Positions 46,660 through 58,070 of a DNA stretch of 64,000 nucleotides are shown in pieces. Each line of letters starts with the position of its first letter. Positions within the stretch are counted from its first letter, which is position 1. The notes under the pieces were generated by a model. The model saw nothing but the letters and a program-made list of their open reading frames with translations. It was not told the DNA's origin and searched no databases. This DNA is from Microstegium vimineum (taxonomy: Eukaryota; Streptophyta; Magnoliopsida; Poales; Poaceae). The stretch is from assembly GCA_022036555.1 (NCBI GenBank), contig CM039122.1:52356952-52420951 (forward strand), read 5' to 3'. The position numbers and the translations under genes are program-made.

Positions 46660-47429
46660 CAATTGTGCTACCACTGTCGCCACGTTGCGAGCACGGACTC
46701 CAGGAGTACCCCTCGAGACATGAGCAGTACAGCCCTCGACGACGTCTGCAAGAATACGGCAGGGCCACCCCGGTCTCGACCTCACCCCTCGACCGGGGGG
46801 CTCGACCCCTACCTCCAACCACTCCGGTATGGGGCTCGTCCCATCCGCCCCGTCTCGCTTCAGTTGTGGGATTCGCGCCCGCCTGCGGAAGCTGCGCCGC
46901 GATGTGCCGCGACGACTTCTACTGTCACCACACCCCGGAGCGTCGGAAGGACGGGAAGGCCATGCCGCCACAGTGCTCAAGGTCCCTTCACCAGCACTAT
47001 GCCGCGGACACGCCGCCCATACTACCACAGTTTAGGACCCTGTACCCTCGGACCTCCCCTTGTCTATAAAAGGGGACGCCGAGGTAGAAGGAAGGGATCC
47101 TTTTTTTTGGGACCTCTCCGATCATGACACTTCACACTCCCCATTGCTTGAGCGACCCCTCGAGCAACAAACCAACCGCCTAGGGCAGCCCCGCTAGCCT
47201 TAGGCATCAGCTCACTCCGAGCTGCCCCGTGTAACTCAGCTTGTACCCCCCTTTACGGGCACTTTGGGTGCGAGATAATACAAGTCATCCTCCCCCGCTG
47301 GACGTAGGGCCTTCTTTGCCCGAACCAAGATAAATCTTGTGTCCTTCTTGCATCACATCTGGGAGAGGGAGCACGCAATATACAAATTTACTAGTTGGTG
47401 GTCTTGACCCCCGGGTCATAACACCGACA
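46660..47429 (+). repeat. 3' LTR of level 3, second part
   Basis: Continues the level-3 LTR after the level-4 insertion and corresponds to about 21711-22479. TATA at 47065-47072. It ends ACACCGACA, followed by the level-3 target duplication. Confidence 0.92.
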
Positions 47430-47434
47430 CCTCT

Positions 47435-49280
47435 CCACCTCACACGCCTCAAGTTGATGAAGAACAAGTGAGGGAAGCACAAGAAGATACCTTCATCCCA
47501 CAAGATCAAGCCGAGGCACAAGCTAGTGATGTTGATGCACCACAACCTCCTCCCCAAGTGATTGATAGAAGATCTACACCTATGCTTCAAGCTCATCCAC
47601 AAGACCTCATCATAGGGAGTCCATCAAGGGGGGTAACAACTCGATCTAGACTTGCTTCTTATGTTGAACATCACTCTTTTGTTTCATTTGTTGAGCCTTC
47701 TAGTGTGGAGGATGCACTTGCAGATCCGGATTGGGTGAACGCCATGCATGAAGAGTTGAACAACTTCACCCGGAATGAAGTGTGGACACTAGTAGAAAAG
47801 CCCAAAGGAGCAAGAATTATTGGCACCAAGTGGGTGTTTAGGAACAAGCAAGATGATCAAGGCGTGGTTGTGAGAAACAAGGCAAGATTGGTGGCAAAGG
47901 GGTTATCCCAAGTTGAAGGCTTGGATTTTGGGGAGACCTTTGCATCGGTTGCAAGACTAGAAGCCATTCGTATCCTTTTGGCATATGCTTCACATCATAA
48001 AATGAAACTTTTTCAAATGGATGTGAAGAGTGCCTTTCTAAATGGTTTCATCAATGAACTTGTTTTTGTCTCACAACCTCCCGGGTTTGAAGACCCCAAT
48101 TGTCCTAATCATGTGTATAGGTTGTCCAAGGCACTCTATGGATTGAAGCAAGCTCCAAGAGCCTGGTATGAGAGGCTAAGGGACTTCCTACTCAAGAAGG
48201 GTTTCAAGATCAGGAAAGTGGATACCACACTCTTCACCAAGGTGCTAGATGGAGAGATCTTTGTTTGCCAAGTGTATGTCGAGGACATTATATTTGGGTC
48301 AACAAACCAAGATCATAGCAAGAAATTTGATGCATTGATGTCCAAGGAGTTCGAGATGTCGATGATTGGCGAGCTAACCTTCTTCCTTGGCTTCCAAGTG
48401 AAGCAAATGAGAGAAGGGACCTTCATCTCTCAAGAAAATTACACTCATGATCTACTTAAGAAGTTCAAGATGGAGGATTGCAAGCCAATCAAGACCCCAA
48501 TGCCTACTAATGGGCATCTCGACCTCGATGAGGGAGGTAAACCGATTGACCAAACTCTCTATCGTTCTATGATCGGTAGTTTACTTTACCTCACCGCATC
48601 TAGGTCGGATATCATGTTTAGTGTGTGTATTTGTGCTAGGTTTCAAGCAAGCCCTAAGGAGTCGCATCTTTGTGCGGTTAAAAGAATCCTTAGGTACATA
48701 AGGCACACCCCTAGCATGGGTCTTTGGTATCCCAAAGGAGCTCCCTTCCAACTAGTTGGCTATTCCGATTCAGATTATGCCAGGTGTAAGGTTGATAGGA
48801 AGAGCACCTCCGGCGGGTGCCACATGCTAGGAAGATCACTTGTTTCTTGGTCCTCAAAGAAGCAAAACAGTGTGGCATTGTCAACCGCCAAGGCGGAATA
48901 CATTGCCATGGGAGCAAGTTGTGCACAAATCTTATACATGACCCAAACACTTCTTGATTATGGCATTGCTTTAAAAGATGTTCCACTTTTGTGTGATAAT
49001 GAAAGCACCGTAAAGCTTGCTAACAACCCGGTTCAACACTCTTGCACCAAGCACATAGATATTCGCCATCACTTTCTTAGAGATCATGTGGCTAGGAAAG
49101 ACATCACTCTAGTTGGAGTTAAGAGCGAAGATCAATTGGGGATATCTTCACAAAACCACTCGATGAAACAACCTTCTGTAGGTTGAGAAGCGAGTTGAAT
49201 GTGCTTGATCACTCAAACTTCACTAAAAAATGAGATTGTGTGAACCATGCATTCATTTGTAATATAACATGTTTAATTTG
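47435..49280 (+). pseudogene. Level 2 pol, second part: reverse transcriptase and RNase H
   Basis: Resumes the integrase-RT linker (PHTPQVDEEQVREAQ). The copia RT is open from 47468 to 49186: VWTLVEKPKGARIIGTKWVF, MDVKSAFLNGFI and YGLKQAPRAWYERL are all present. The catalytic box reads YVEDIIFGS instead of YVDD, which puts Glu at an essential Asp. RNase H follows with YSDSDYARCKVDRKSTSGGC, STAKAEYIAMGASC and DNESTVKLANNPV. A one-base loss near 49135-49140 removes the usual ADIFTKPL ending from frame; the remaining C-terminal codons are visible to about 49230. Confidence 0.9.
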
Positions 49281-50782
49281 GTAATACACATAGGCTTGGC
49301 TAACGCGGTTGAGATAACCGCCCTCAAAGCGTGTGACAAAGCTTAACCGCGGTTTAAACTTGCAAGCTACCTAGATTCAAATTTCGTATTGCATTGCATT
49401 TGCATGTGTTGTAGACCGTTTCTTTTCGGTTAAGTTTGAGCATCCTCTGTGTTCGTCCACTTAGGGGGAGCATTCTAAGCTCAAGACACTTCTATACCCC
49501 TCTTGTGGCCATATGATGACTCCTTGTTGCTTCCATTCGGATATTTTGAGCTAAAACTAAATCTAAGCCTATGGCAATCTATTTGAAAAGGAGAGTTTGA
49601 GAGATGGTTCTCATATCAAGTCCAATCAGGTGTTATTTGGATCGTATTTGAGTTGGAACTTGGTTGGGAGAAAGAAACAAAAAGAAAATTTGAAAAATTC
49701 TAAAATTTTGGCGACGGACGCTACGTCATTCTTACCTCAGCGTCCGTCGCAACCGTCCGGACAGAAAATGCCGCTTGATTGAGGGGCAACGGACGATCTC
49801 CAGCGTCCGTCGCAGAGCGTCCAACGCATTCAATGTCGTCCGCCTCGAAAATTCCCTACTGGAAGACCGACGAACGCATTCAATATCGGCTGCCTCGAAA
49901 ATTCCCTACTGGAAGACCGACGGACGATCCCGTCGGATGCTGTGCAGCGTCCGTCGCGGTCCGACGGAGCGTCCGTCGCGAACTTAAGGCGCAATTTTTT
50001 TTAAAAAAACCCCGTCTTTCTTCCTCTCGGTCGGTTTATGTTCATCCGTACGCCGTCGCCGCTCGATCTCTCCGAACCCTAACCGCCGCTGAGCAGATCC
50101 CGCGCCACCTCTCGCCTGCGTGCCCACCTAGCGCCACCGCCGCATCTGCGCCGCCGCCATTCATCCTCCCTGCGCCGCCGCCATTCATCCACCCAGCGCC
50201 GCCGCGCCAGAGCTCGCGCCCAGCACCGCCGTTTAGCAGCGCCCTCTCTGCTCCTCCACCGCCGCCGCTCGCCGTGACCTCTCTGCCGCCCGTGAGGTCC
50301 ATCTCCCCTCCCTACGGCGCCCTCACTCTGTTGGGGGTATCCTCTCTGCCTTGCGCGTTTCAGCCGAGCAGGGGTGAAGTAGTCTTGTGGATCTTCCCCA
50401 AAAGTCTCCCTGGTTGCTTGATTGTCTTCTTTTGGGGTGCAAGGTTGCGGATTGTGACTTGCCTTGACCGAGGTTCTTTCCTCTTCTCATTTGGTCACCG
50501 TGTCTGAGGTATGGGATGGCAGAAACGATCTCTTTCTCATCAATAATTCATGCTTCTATATAGACTCACTCTTCTCTAGATATATGCTTATGGTTATATT
50601 CCCTATCTATCTAATCGAGCAGGGTCAGCGTGTCAAAGACAGTGACAGTGAACTCGGGGCAAAGCCCGCGAGTAAGGAATGAGGCAAAGCCTCGAGAGTG
50701 TCAGTCCAGGGCCGTCGAGCCACTCTTGTTTGCGTTTTGGATTTGACCAGATCGTCAGAGGTTTGATTGCAGTGATCAGATC
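49281..50782 (+). other. Level 2 region between pol and env-like ORF, with GC-rich leader
   Basis: Three parts are visible. First is an AT-rich spacer to about 49700. Second is a block of CGACGGACGC/GCGTCCGTCG motifs (49708-49985) with a 50-bp tandem duplication (49825-49874 and 49875-49924). Third is a CCG-rich stretch (about 50030-50370) resembling a plant 5' UTR or first exon. A possible donor GTGAAG near 50374 and an acceptor TTGATTGCAG ending at 50772 would splice this leader to 10 bases before the env-like ATG. No ORF here is convincing. Confidence 0.5.
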
Positions 50783-53469
50783 ATGGCAAGGACGAAGAAT
50801 GTCGGCCCCGTTCCCGGTAGTGGTGGTGACCCTCCACCTCCACCGCGTCCACCCACTGATCGGGGAAGGGGTAAGCAGAAGGTTGTGTCACGGAAGCGCA
50901 ACAGACCACTTATGGATCCAAACTCCGTAACAACACTTGTAGTAGCAGAGGCAGCAGAGCTAGCAGAGCGAGGTGGACGTCGCGTCGGCTTGAGGCTCTT
51001 GCCTCACCGTGGAGCGCGTCGTGAGTCCCCTACGCGTCCAGAGACAGAGCCAGCCGAGGCTACTAAGCCAGAGGAGGCAGAGCCAGTTCCCGAGACTAAG
51101 CAGACAGAGGTCGCGGGCCACTCTTCGATTGGGGAGCTGATGAGTCGTAGAGTTACACGTTCTAGAGGCTCTGGAGCTCCTCCTAGTCCTCCCGGACCTC
51201 AGCTACCAGATCCAGTGATGCATCAGGTCAGGGTTCTCACAGCCAAGCAGGTCCAGCTACTCCGCTTCGTAGACTTTCAGTCTTGGTTTCCCACTCAGAG
51301 GGACCCCCGTGCTGGACGTGATTTCTATACCACTATCCACGAGGATTTCTACAAAGCATACGTTGAGACCGATGCTCCTCTTAGGGCTCACAGAGTTTGC
51401 CCACCTGCTCACATAGAGGGTGTCGGTGGTCCAGAGATTCTCCAACACTTGCAGTATATTCAGGGCCTGACTGATTTGATGGGACGATCTGGTGCTTATC
51501 AGAAGGACTGGGTCTATCAGTTCTACGCATCTCTGTGGATCTCCCCTGACCACAAGTTCTTTCACTTTGGCTTTAAGGGTCGTGACTTCAGGGTTTCAGC
51601 GGCTCGGTTCAGAGAGCTCTTTCACTTAGAGTCGTCCTCTACGAGGATTCACAGCTTGTGCTACGGGGATCAGGAGGCCCCTCGCCGACCTCACGATGGG
51701 ATAGTGCCATCTACAGACTACGTGAGGCCGTGCTTTCAGCTGTCGTTCACAGAGGGTTCGAGCCGTACACCGAGAGATCTCACTCCTCTTGCTCGGATTC
51801 TCCACGAGGTACTCAGACGTACCATTCTTCCTCGGATTGGAGCTCGAGACACCGTTACCCGTCTACAGTTATGGCTTCTCGCTCATATCATCCGGAAAGA
51901 AAAGTTTGATCTATGGGATCTGATTGTCAGCGAGCTAGAGGACATCATAGCTGCAGGGTTCAAAGGACACTAGCAGCTACAGTTTGCACATTAGATTTCA
52001 TACCTGGTAGTGGCCACGACTCGATCTGGATTTCTATGTGTCACTCTTATCAGGTCAGCTACTGAGTTCCCCGTGTACTCGATGAGCCAGTTGGTCATTC
52101 ACGGGAACCTGCCTCGCCCCAGCAGAGCATACCGACCAGGCACCAGACAGGCAGGTGTGCCACCTCAGTCGGCAGAGGACACTGACGCCACAGTTGAGCA
52201 GATAGCTTAGGCAGAGCTTGCGGATCTTGATGCTCAGATTGACACCGCCGTCGAGGCTATCTATAGAGCGGATCTCGACTCAGACAGTTCAGATGAGGAC
52301 TATCAGCCAATGCGTGAGTACGCACCGATGTCTCATGACCATGAGGCAGGAGGGTCAGGTGCAGCTGCAGCTCCAGCTCCAGGTTCCGCACTTCAGAGGC
52401 TACCTTACTTACCATCCTTTCGAGGATGCAGGAGGAGCAGTCACGCCAGGCCTAGTAGAGGCGACAGGCTACAGACGTTCGGAGGCTCACAGAGCAGCAG
52501 TTGGCCGCTCAGGCCCAGACTCAGGCCAGGCAGGACGAGTTTCAGCGCCAGTTCTTGGCCTATCAGCTGCAGCAGGCAGAGATTCAAAAGACTCAGACTA
52601 TGCTACTTGAGCGTCTTCTAGGCTCCAGCTCCGGGCAGACCTTCACTCCCCAGCTTCAGTTGTCCAGGGTCTCGCAGCTGCAGCAGTTCACCTCGCCGGC
52701 ACAACAGACTCCAGTGGTTGTGGTACCGACTCCAGCGTTACCGTCCGGAGGACAGCAGAGTCAGACACCAATTGCTCCTCCCTTCCAGGCACCAGCTTCT
52801 CCAGAGTGCCAGTCTCCGAGGACCCGGGTGTCCTCTTGGTTAGTTTCGCCCGGCGAGCTTCAGACAGGATTTACACCTATCCGGGGAACCACCATTGCAG
52901 AGGCCTCGCGTGACCTCTCAGCCTCCTACTTGGAGATCAAAGGAGATGACTCTCCCGGAGCAGCTCAGCTAGACTCACCAGCTCCAGAGGTTGAGGTGGA
53001 TCCTCCGGCGACGGGCACTTACCTTTCTTCAGTTGCCTCATCGGAGATTGCACCTGAGCAGTCTATGCAGACAGTTACTACTCCTCCAGCTGCAGTTCAG
53101 ACAGACGCTATTTCAATAGCAGTTGAGATAGTTGTCACAGAGTCCCCAGTCCAGACACGTGAGCAGGTTGAGGGAGTTACAGTTGCAGTATCCACTCCAC
53201 CTTAGACTCACCCAGCAGAGCTTGTCGCAGCAGTGTCACTAGTTGCTCTGGCAGTGTCTTCTACTCCCCCGCCTCGTGTGTTCACTCGTCGGGCTCGCCC
53301 CGCTCCTACTACAGAGGCAGGACCGTCTGAGGCTCCAACTCAGGATGTTCCCTATTCCGAGCCTCAGGGGGAGACAGAGGAGTCAGCTCAGCCTACCCAG
53401 ACCGCTACCCTAATAGATGCAGCTTCAGAGGGTCAGGCAGCTGATGAGAGTGATGATAGTCCAGACTAA
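50783..53469 (+). pseudogene. Level 2 env-like ORF of Sirevirus type
   Basis: Extra ORF between pol and the 3' LTR. It starts MARTKNVGPVPGSGGDPPPP. An open 396-codon part (to 51973) has a Pro/Glu-rich head, then a globular core (QSWFPTQRDPRAGRDFYTTI ... WLLAHIIRKEKFDLWDLIV). Stops at 51971 and 52208 interrupt the same frame. After a shift near 52450-52500 a Gln-rich coiled coil follows (QARQDEFQRQFLAYQLQQAE), then a Pro/Ser/Thr-rich tail with a TAG at 53203, ending DESDDSPD at 53469. No signal peptide or clear membrane segment was seen, so 'envelope' is only a positional name. Its role is unknown. Confidence 0.7.
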
Positions 53470-54043
53470 GTGATGATAGTCCAGACTACTCACAGTTCGA
53501 TCTTCCCTCCCGCTCCACGGATGGTTCACTTCCAGATGCTCCGGGAGCTCCGTAGTTTTTGGTGCTTGGCGCCAAAGGGGGAGAGAGGGTAGTCGAGTAT
53601 TAAATATAGGGGGAGGGATTTGGATCTTTGTTGTGCTTAAATTCCCCGTACTCATTCATCATGTCTACTTTTATGCACTTGTATCTATGTGTGTTGGATG
53701 ATGTTTGATGGTTGTGTAATATAGGGTTGTGTGTGACAAACTCTTAATTATCACTAATATATTTTGTAAGTTGTCTTATGGTTCATGATATATCTCTATG
53801 TTCAAATGGTAATTGAGCTTCCGCGCTATACTCCGATACATGTTTTGAGAATATCATGAGGTACTCCTTTTTATTCATATCCTTGAGTACCATGGTTTGT
53901 GACTTGGCTTGGGTGAGCAAGTATGCTTCTTTACAAATTCTCTAACCCTTGCTCAATCATTCCAAGTCACCAAAATCCTAACCTTTCACTCTTATATCCA
54001 TACTCGAGGAGTTATTGTCGTCAATCACCAAAAAGGGGGAGAT
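53470..54043 (+). other. Level 2 3' untranslated region and polypurine tract
   Basis: AT-rich non-coding DNA. A GGGGGAG-type purine run occurs near 53577 and 53609. The polypurine tract AAAAAGGGGGAGAT (54030-54043) abuts the 3' LTR. Confidence 0.8.
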
Positions 54044-55530
54044 TGAAGAATCATGGCCCTATTGGTTTAGGTGATTAACGAAAATTAGCAATTATTATGG
54101 CTAACGTGTGTTTTGCAGAGGCTATGAGTAGCCTAGCCATAGTGATCAATATGAATGGGCATCAATGGGTGTCACCTAGCCCTAAGATGGATATCATTTC
54201 GGATTTCAAAGAGACATGATGAAGACCCTAGAATGATAGGCTAAGTGCCATAAGGTGATGAAGGGCACTTAGAAATAGATAGGGATTCTATTTGATCTTT
54301 GACCGTACAATTAAGAGGGGTTGAGACTAGTAACTTGACTTAGGAAAGCTTCATGAACTAGGTGTGGTGCACACTTGTCTTCCTTAGCTCTAAGCAAGCC
54401 TATGGTGACCGTAAGATAGCCTAGAACAACTTCCATATTCATCGCGGCGAAAAACGAAGTTGAGAGGCCTGTTTTCTGGGCGACGGACGCTCCTGACGGA
54501 GGCGTCGGACGCTGGGTGGTTGAGTCCACAGCGTCCGTCGGCCTTCCAGTGGTCGTGTTTTCTGGCTAAGTTTTTCAGGGTCCGACGGACGCTGTCCGTC
54601 GGCCAGGCGTCGACGCTTAGAGAGCGTCCATCGGCCTTCCAGTGAGGGTGTTTTTTCAGCCCGAGTCAGAGTGTAGCGTCGGACGCTGGGAATAGCGTCT
54701 GTCGCCCCTCCGACGGAGCGTCCGTCGCTGGAAAATCCTGTCAGAACTAGCCGTTGGGGCATGTGACGGAGCGTCCGTCGCCAACTTAAAAGCTATGCTT
54801 TTTTCAGCCCGAGGCAGTTTTGTGTGAGGGCTATTTATAGCTCCTCACACTTCTCTCCCACCTGGCCTTTGCTCATTTCATTTGCAGTGTTGTTTGAGAA
54901 GGTTGGGAAGAGAGCAAGAGCCCTAGAGAGAGAGTGATTCGAGAATCCATCCATCCTCTCCTCTAGTTCATCCAAGAGTTCAAGTGTGCATCCTTTAGTT
55001 GTGAAGCTTGAGTGAGTCAAGCGAAGATCGAGGCTTGTTACTCTTGGTGATCAACATCACCTAGACGGTCCGGTGGTGCTTGGAGGAAGGTGATCGCCGG
55101 AGGATTGTCGGCGGCCCTTCTTCATCGACGTTGTGATTGGTTGTGGGCGATTCACCGAGCCGGAGTGGCGAAGAATCAGCCCGTAGAGAGCACTCATCCC
55201 TTGCGCGGGATTGAGGGGAGCTATACCTTGCGAGGTGCTCCAACGAGGACTAGGGGGGGTGTCGACTCCTCGATACCTCGGCAAAACATCGTCGTGTCAA
55301 GCATCTCTTTCCCTAGCTCTTTCTTACCGCATTACTTTCCGCACTTGTCTTTCAATTCATACTAGAATTGTGTAGGAAGTTTTCGCTTTTTATTGACCTT
55401 CTACTGCTTTCTAGCTAGGACACACAAGCGGTAGGCACTAGGGGGTTAATTGGCTCTTTATAGGTTTAATTCTTTTCTTGAAATTAAAAAGAGCCCAATT
55501 CACCCCCTCTTGGGCATCTTGATCCTTTCA
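54044..55530 (+). repeat. 3' LTR of level 2 (1487 bp)
   Basis: Same ends as the 5' LTR. TATA-like TATTTATAG at 54832-54840 and the CGTCCGTCG repeat block at about 54475-54790. It is followed by the CGGTG duplication at 55531-55535. Confidence 0.93.
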
Positions 55531-56388
55531 CGGTGTGCACTCGCAGTTCAAATCTCACTGGAAAGCAAACACCGTCGGATCACTCGCTATGGTCAGACGC
55601 CCTGGTCCGACGCTTAGGTCCGGAGCCAGGGTACTCACTGAGTTGAAAACTCAGCTGAGCTCGGCACCACCGGACCACTCGCCTTAGTCCGGTGCCCTGG
55701 TCCGACGCAGAGGTCCGGAGCCAGGGTGCTTACTGTGTTCACAAAAGTCTCTGACTCGGAGCGTCGGACTAGTAGACGGTCTAGCCATCGGACTAGTCCG
55801 GAGCCTCCTCTGAGGCTGACTTCCTCTGGCAGGGACCTTCGGACCACTCGCCTATGGTCCGGAGCTATCCCTCTGAAACTTTGCCTAAGACAGAGACCGT
55901 CGGACCACTCTCCTTGGTCCGACGCCTCCTAGGCAGACTGGTCCGGAGCCTCTTTCTCCCCCTGTTTCAACTCTTTTCACTAAGTCTCTTCTAGGGGTTT
56001 TGCTCCTACCATCTCAAGGGCTATTAGCAGGGCCTCTAGGACTAGTTGTGATATGTGTGCATACACCAACATTATCAAACTCTCCTAGGTCAAGCTACTA
56101 ATCTCATACCCCCTTTATAGTACGGTCAAAGGAAAAACAAAGTCCTAGCTATATTTAGTGTCGTTCTCAACCTCATGGCACTAAGGACTAGCCTAGTCTT
56201 CACCTTGAATCAACATCCTTTGAAACCGAAACGATTTCCATCTTGGGGGCATGAATATCCATTAAGTCCATTCAATAAGCATCACTTATGACCTAACTCT
56301 AATGACTTTGCCTCTGCAAAACACACGTTAGTCATAGTGACCTAGCATTGACGTTAATCGCCTAAACACAAGGGACCATGATTCTTCA
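55531..56388 (-). mobile_element. Level 1: Sirevirus-like solo LTR, left part (second half in window)
   Basis: On the minus strand this is the 5' portion of the LTR, starting TGAAGAATCATGGTCCCTTG at 56388. It shares ends and the ACGTGTGTTTTGCAGAGGC motif with the level-2 LTR but differs elsewhere. A block of CCGGAC/GTCCGACG inverted repeats (about 55556-55945) occupies the position held by CGTCCGTCG repeats in level 2. TSD CACAC at 56389-56393. Confidence 0.9.
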
Positions 56389-56393
56389 CACAC

Positions 56394-57500
56394 TCTAGAG
56401 AGCTATTCTTATTTTTAGATAAAGGAATTTTATTCCACTGCCTACTAGAATTTTGTGCTCAACCATCTATTATTATGTTATTTCAGCCTTGAGCCATGAA
56501 GAAAATGTATCAAAAAGCATCAATGTCTTGGCTAACTAAAAATCCAAAATAGTAAATGACCATATTTGAATAACTATTTAGACAAGACATTGAAGGGCAG
56601 TTTTTCAACCAAACCTCTTTTGCTAGCATTTAATGAAACAACAAAACAACCGGCTTAACAGCCACCGAAATAATATTTTTTTCTCACAACAAAACAGTCA
56701 AAAACAATATTAATCGGTTTATTGGCCACCAAAATGATCACACGAACAGAGAGGGTGAATGTCTACAAATCACGCAATCATGTAATCTCTTCTTCTCTCT
56801 TCCAGTGTGACAAATTTGTTTTGAAAGTGATACCTGCGGGAGAAGGTCTTCTTATTAATGCAATGTCCAGAGGCTGTCTTATCCCCTATCGAGTTTTTTC
56901 AAAAAAAACTGATGCCTTTGCTGCAACGGAGGCTATAAATCAACGCAGGGAGGTCATGATCATAAGCGCAAATACGGAGTACTAATGCATGCATGGCATC
57001 GCTGGCAGACTGGGACGGCAGGATTCTTCAGGCCGCATGGATTGGACCCCAACCAGGCTGAATGGAGCTGAAAATTCGGTGCACCAGTTGCCTGCTCGTG
57101 TCGACGATGCTGAGCCGTGGGCCCGTGGTACTGGTGCCTCCACTGATTTCGAACGTTACGCCGCATCGAATGGCCTGGAGCGGGTGCAGGACTGCAGATC
57201 CATGCTTGATTGGGGCGTGATGAACGGCACGGGCCACATCTCCCGGACAAAGCTGCCCGCACGGACAGGGAAAGGGCACCGTTCAGAATTCAGATCTTGG
57301 CCTCTATTTTTTTTTAATGCAAAATTCAGATCTTTGCTTGACCGGATGAATGGCGCCGGCTGGATAAAAACCTTTAGCCTGTTTAATCATGCAGTTAACC
57401 GAAGTTTCGATCCACCAGCACTTGTTTTTACCACTGCGACTGCGTAATACTGTCACTGACGAACTTGAAGAAATGACGACGACCAGGGCTGGCTGGCTTT
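56394..57500. other. Intergenic DNA between the nest and RhoGDI
   Basis: No gene or clear transposon was recognised. Short ORFs in 56720-57450 have no recognisable domain and no splice context. Confidence 0.4.
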
Positions 57501-58070
57501 ATATCCTGTTTCGTTGCGCTGTCAGAGAATTCAAAACCGCCAACGATCTTCTTATCCCCCATCGCGATTCGCGTCGTCTCGAGAATTAAAACTCCTAACC
57601 AACGCCACCACAGGTGTACAGTACAACCTGTAGGGGTTGGGGTTGCAGTTGCAGCGCGTTGGGTTGGGTTGGGTCGTGCCCGTCACGTTGTCTCCACTCC
57701 GTCGCCTCTCCTCCGTCCCGGCGGCTCTCGCGGGGGCAGGAATTAAAGCCCCCCCTTATCCTCTCTGCCGCTGACGCTGCCTGCCATCGTCGATCGTCGT
57801 TGGATCCAACCATCTCCATCTCCCCTCGCCGTCCGGCGTCCGTCTCTGCGCGCGTCTTCTTTTTGGAGCCTTGCGCCGCGGTCCTTCCCCCCTGTCCGAA
57901 TCCGCCTCGTCTCGTGTGTGTGCTCGCTCTCCTTTTGGTGCGCTCTTGGTATCTGTGCTCGCCTCTCGTCGCCTGCCTTCCTTCCTCGCTGCCCCTGCCA
58001 CGCTTCTTCCCACTTCTCGCCCCGCGTGCAGCCTGCGTGCTCCTTCGGCCGCCGCTCACTGCGCGCGACG
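57498..58070 (+). promoter_or_regulatory. RhoGDI promoter/5' UTR region
   Basis: C/T-rich leader-like sequence runs up to the ATG at 58071. A weak TATA-like TTTATATCC is near 57499; a long 5' UTR would follow if it is used. No stronger core element was found. Confidence 0.35.

Larger units (their letters stand above)
21076..47429 (+). mobile_element. Level 3: Tat-type Ty3/gypsy retrotransposon
   Basis: Bounded by LTRs 21076-22479 and 35949-47429 (the latter split by level 4) and by the duplication CCTCT (21071-21075 and 47430-47434). Without the nested element it is about 16.3 kb. The order is gag, protease, RT, RNase H, second RNase H, integrase, antisense gene, repeat-rich region, 3' LTR. 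RT before integrase makes it Ty3/gypsy. A second RNase H after the first, and an antisense gene next to the 3' LTR, are known from the Tat lineage (RIRE2, Grande, Retand relatives). Coding frames have many stops. Confidence 0.92.
15626..55530 (+). mobile_element. Level 2: full-length Sirevirus-like Ty1/copia retrotransposon
   Basis: Bounded by LTRs 15626-17160 and 54044-55530 and by the 5-bp duplication CGGTG (15621-15625 and 55531-55535). Without the nested elements it is about 13.5 kb. The order is PBS, gag with zinc knuckles and coiled coil, protease, integrase, RT/RNase H, env-like ORF, PPT, 3' LTR. Integrase before RT defines Ty1/copia. The long gag, the extra ORF after pol and the LTR type fit the Sirevirus genus (maize Opie/Ji type). 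It inserted into the level-1 LTR in the opposite orientation. Frames are broken, so it is not autonomous now. Confidence 0.93.

Noticed and set aside
49779..50507. 242-codon ORF upstream of the env-like gene
   Set aside because: Begins inside the CGACGGACGC repeats and runs through the CCG-rich leader; looks like untranslated leader sequence.
56722..57447. Small ORFs between the retrotransposon nest and RhoGDI
   Set aside because: No recognisable domain, no start context or splicing support.
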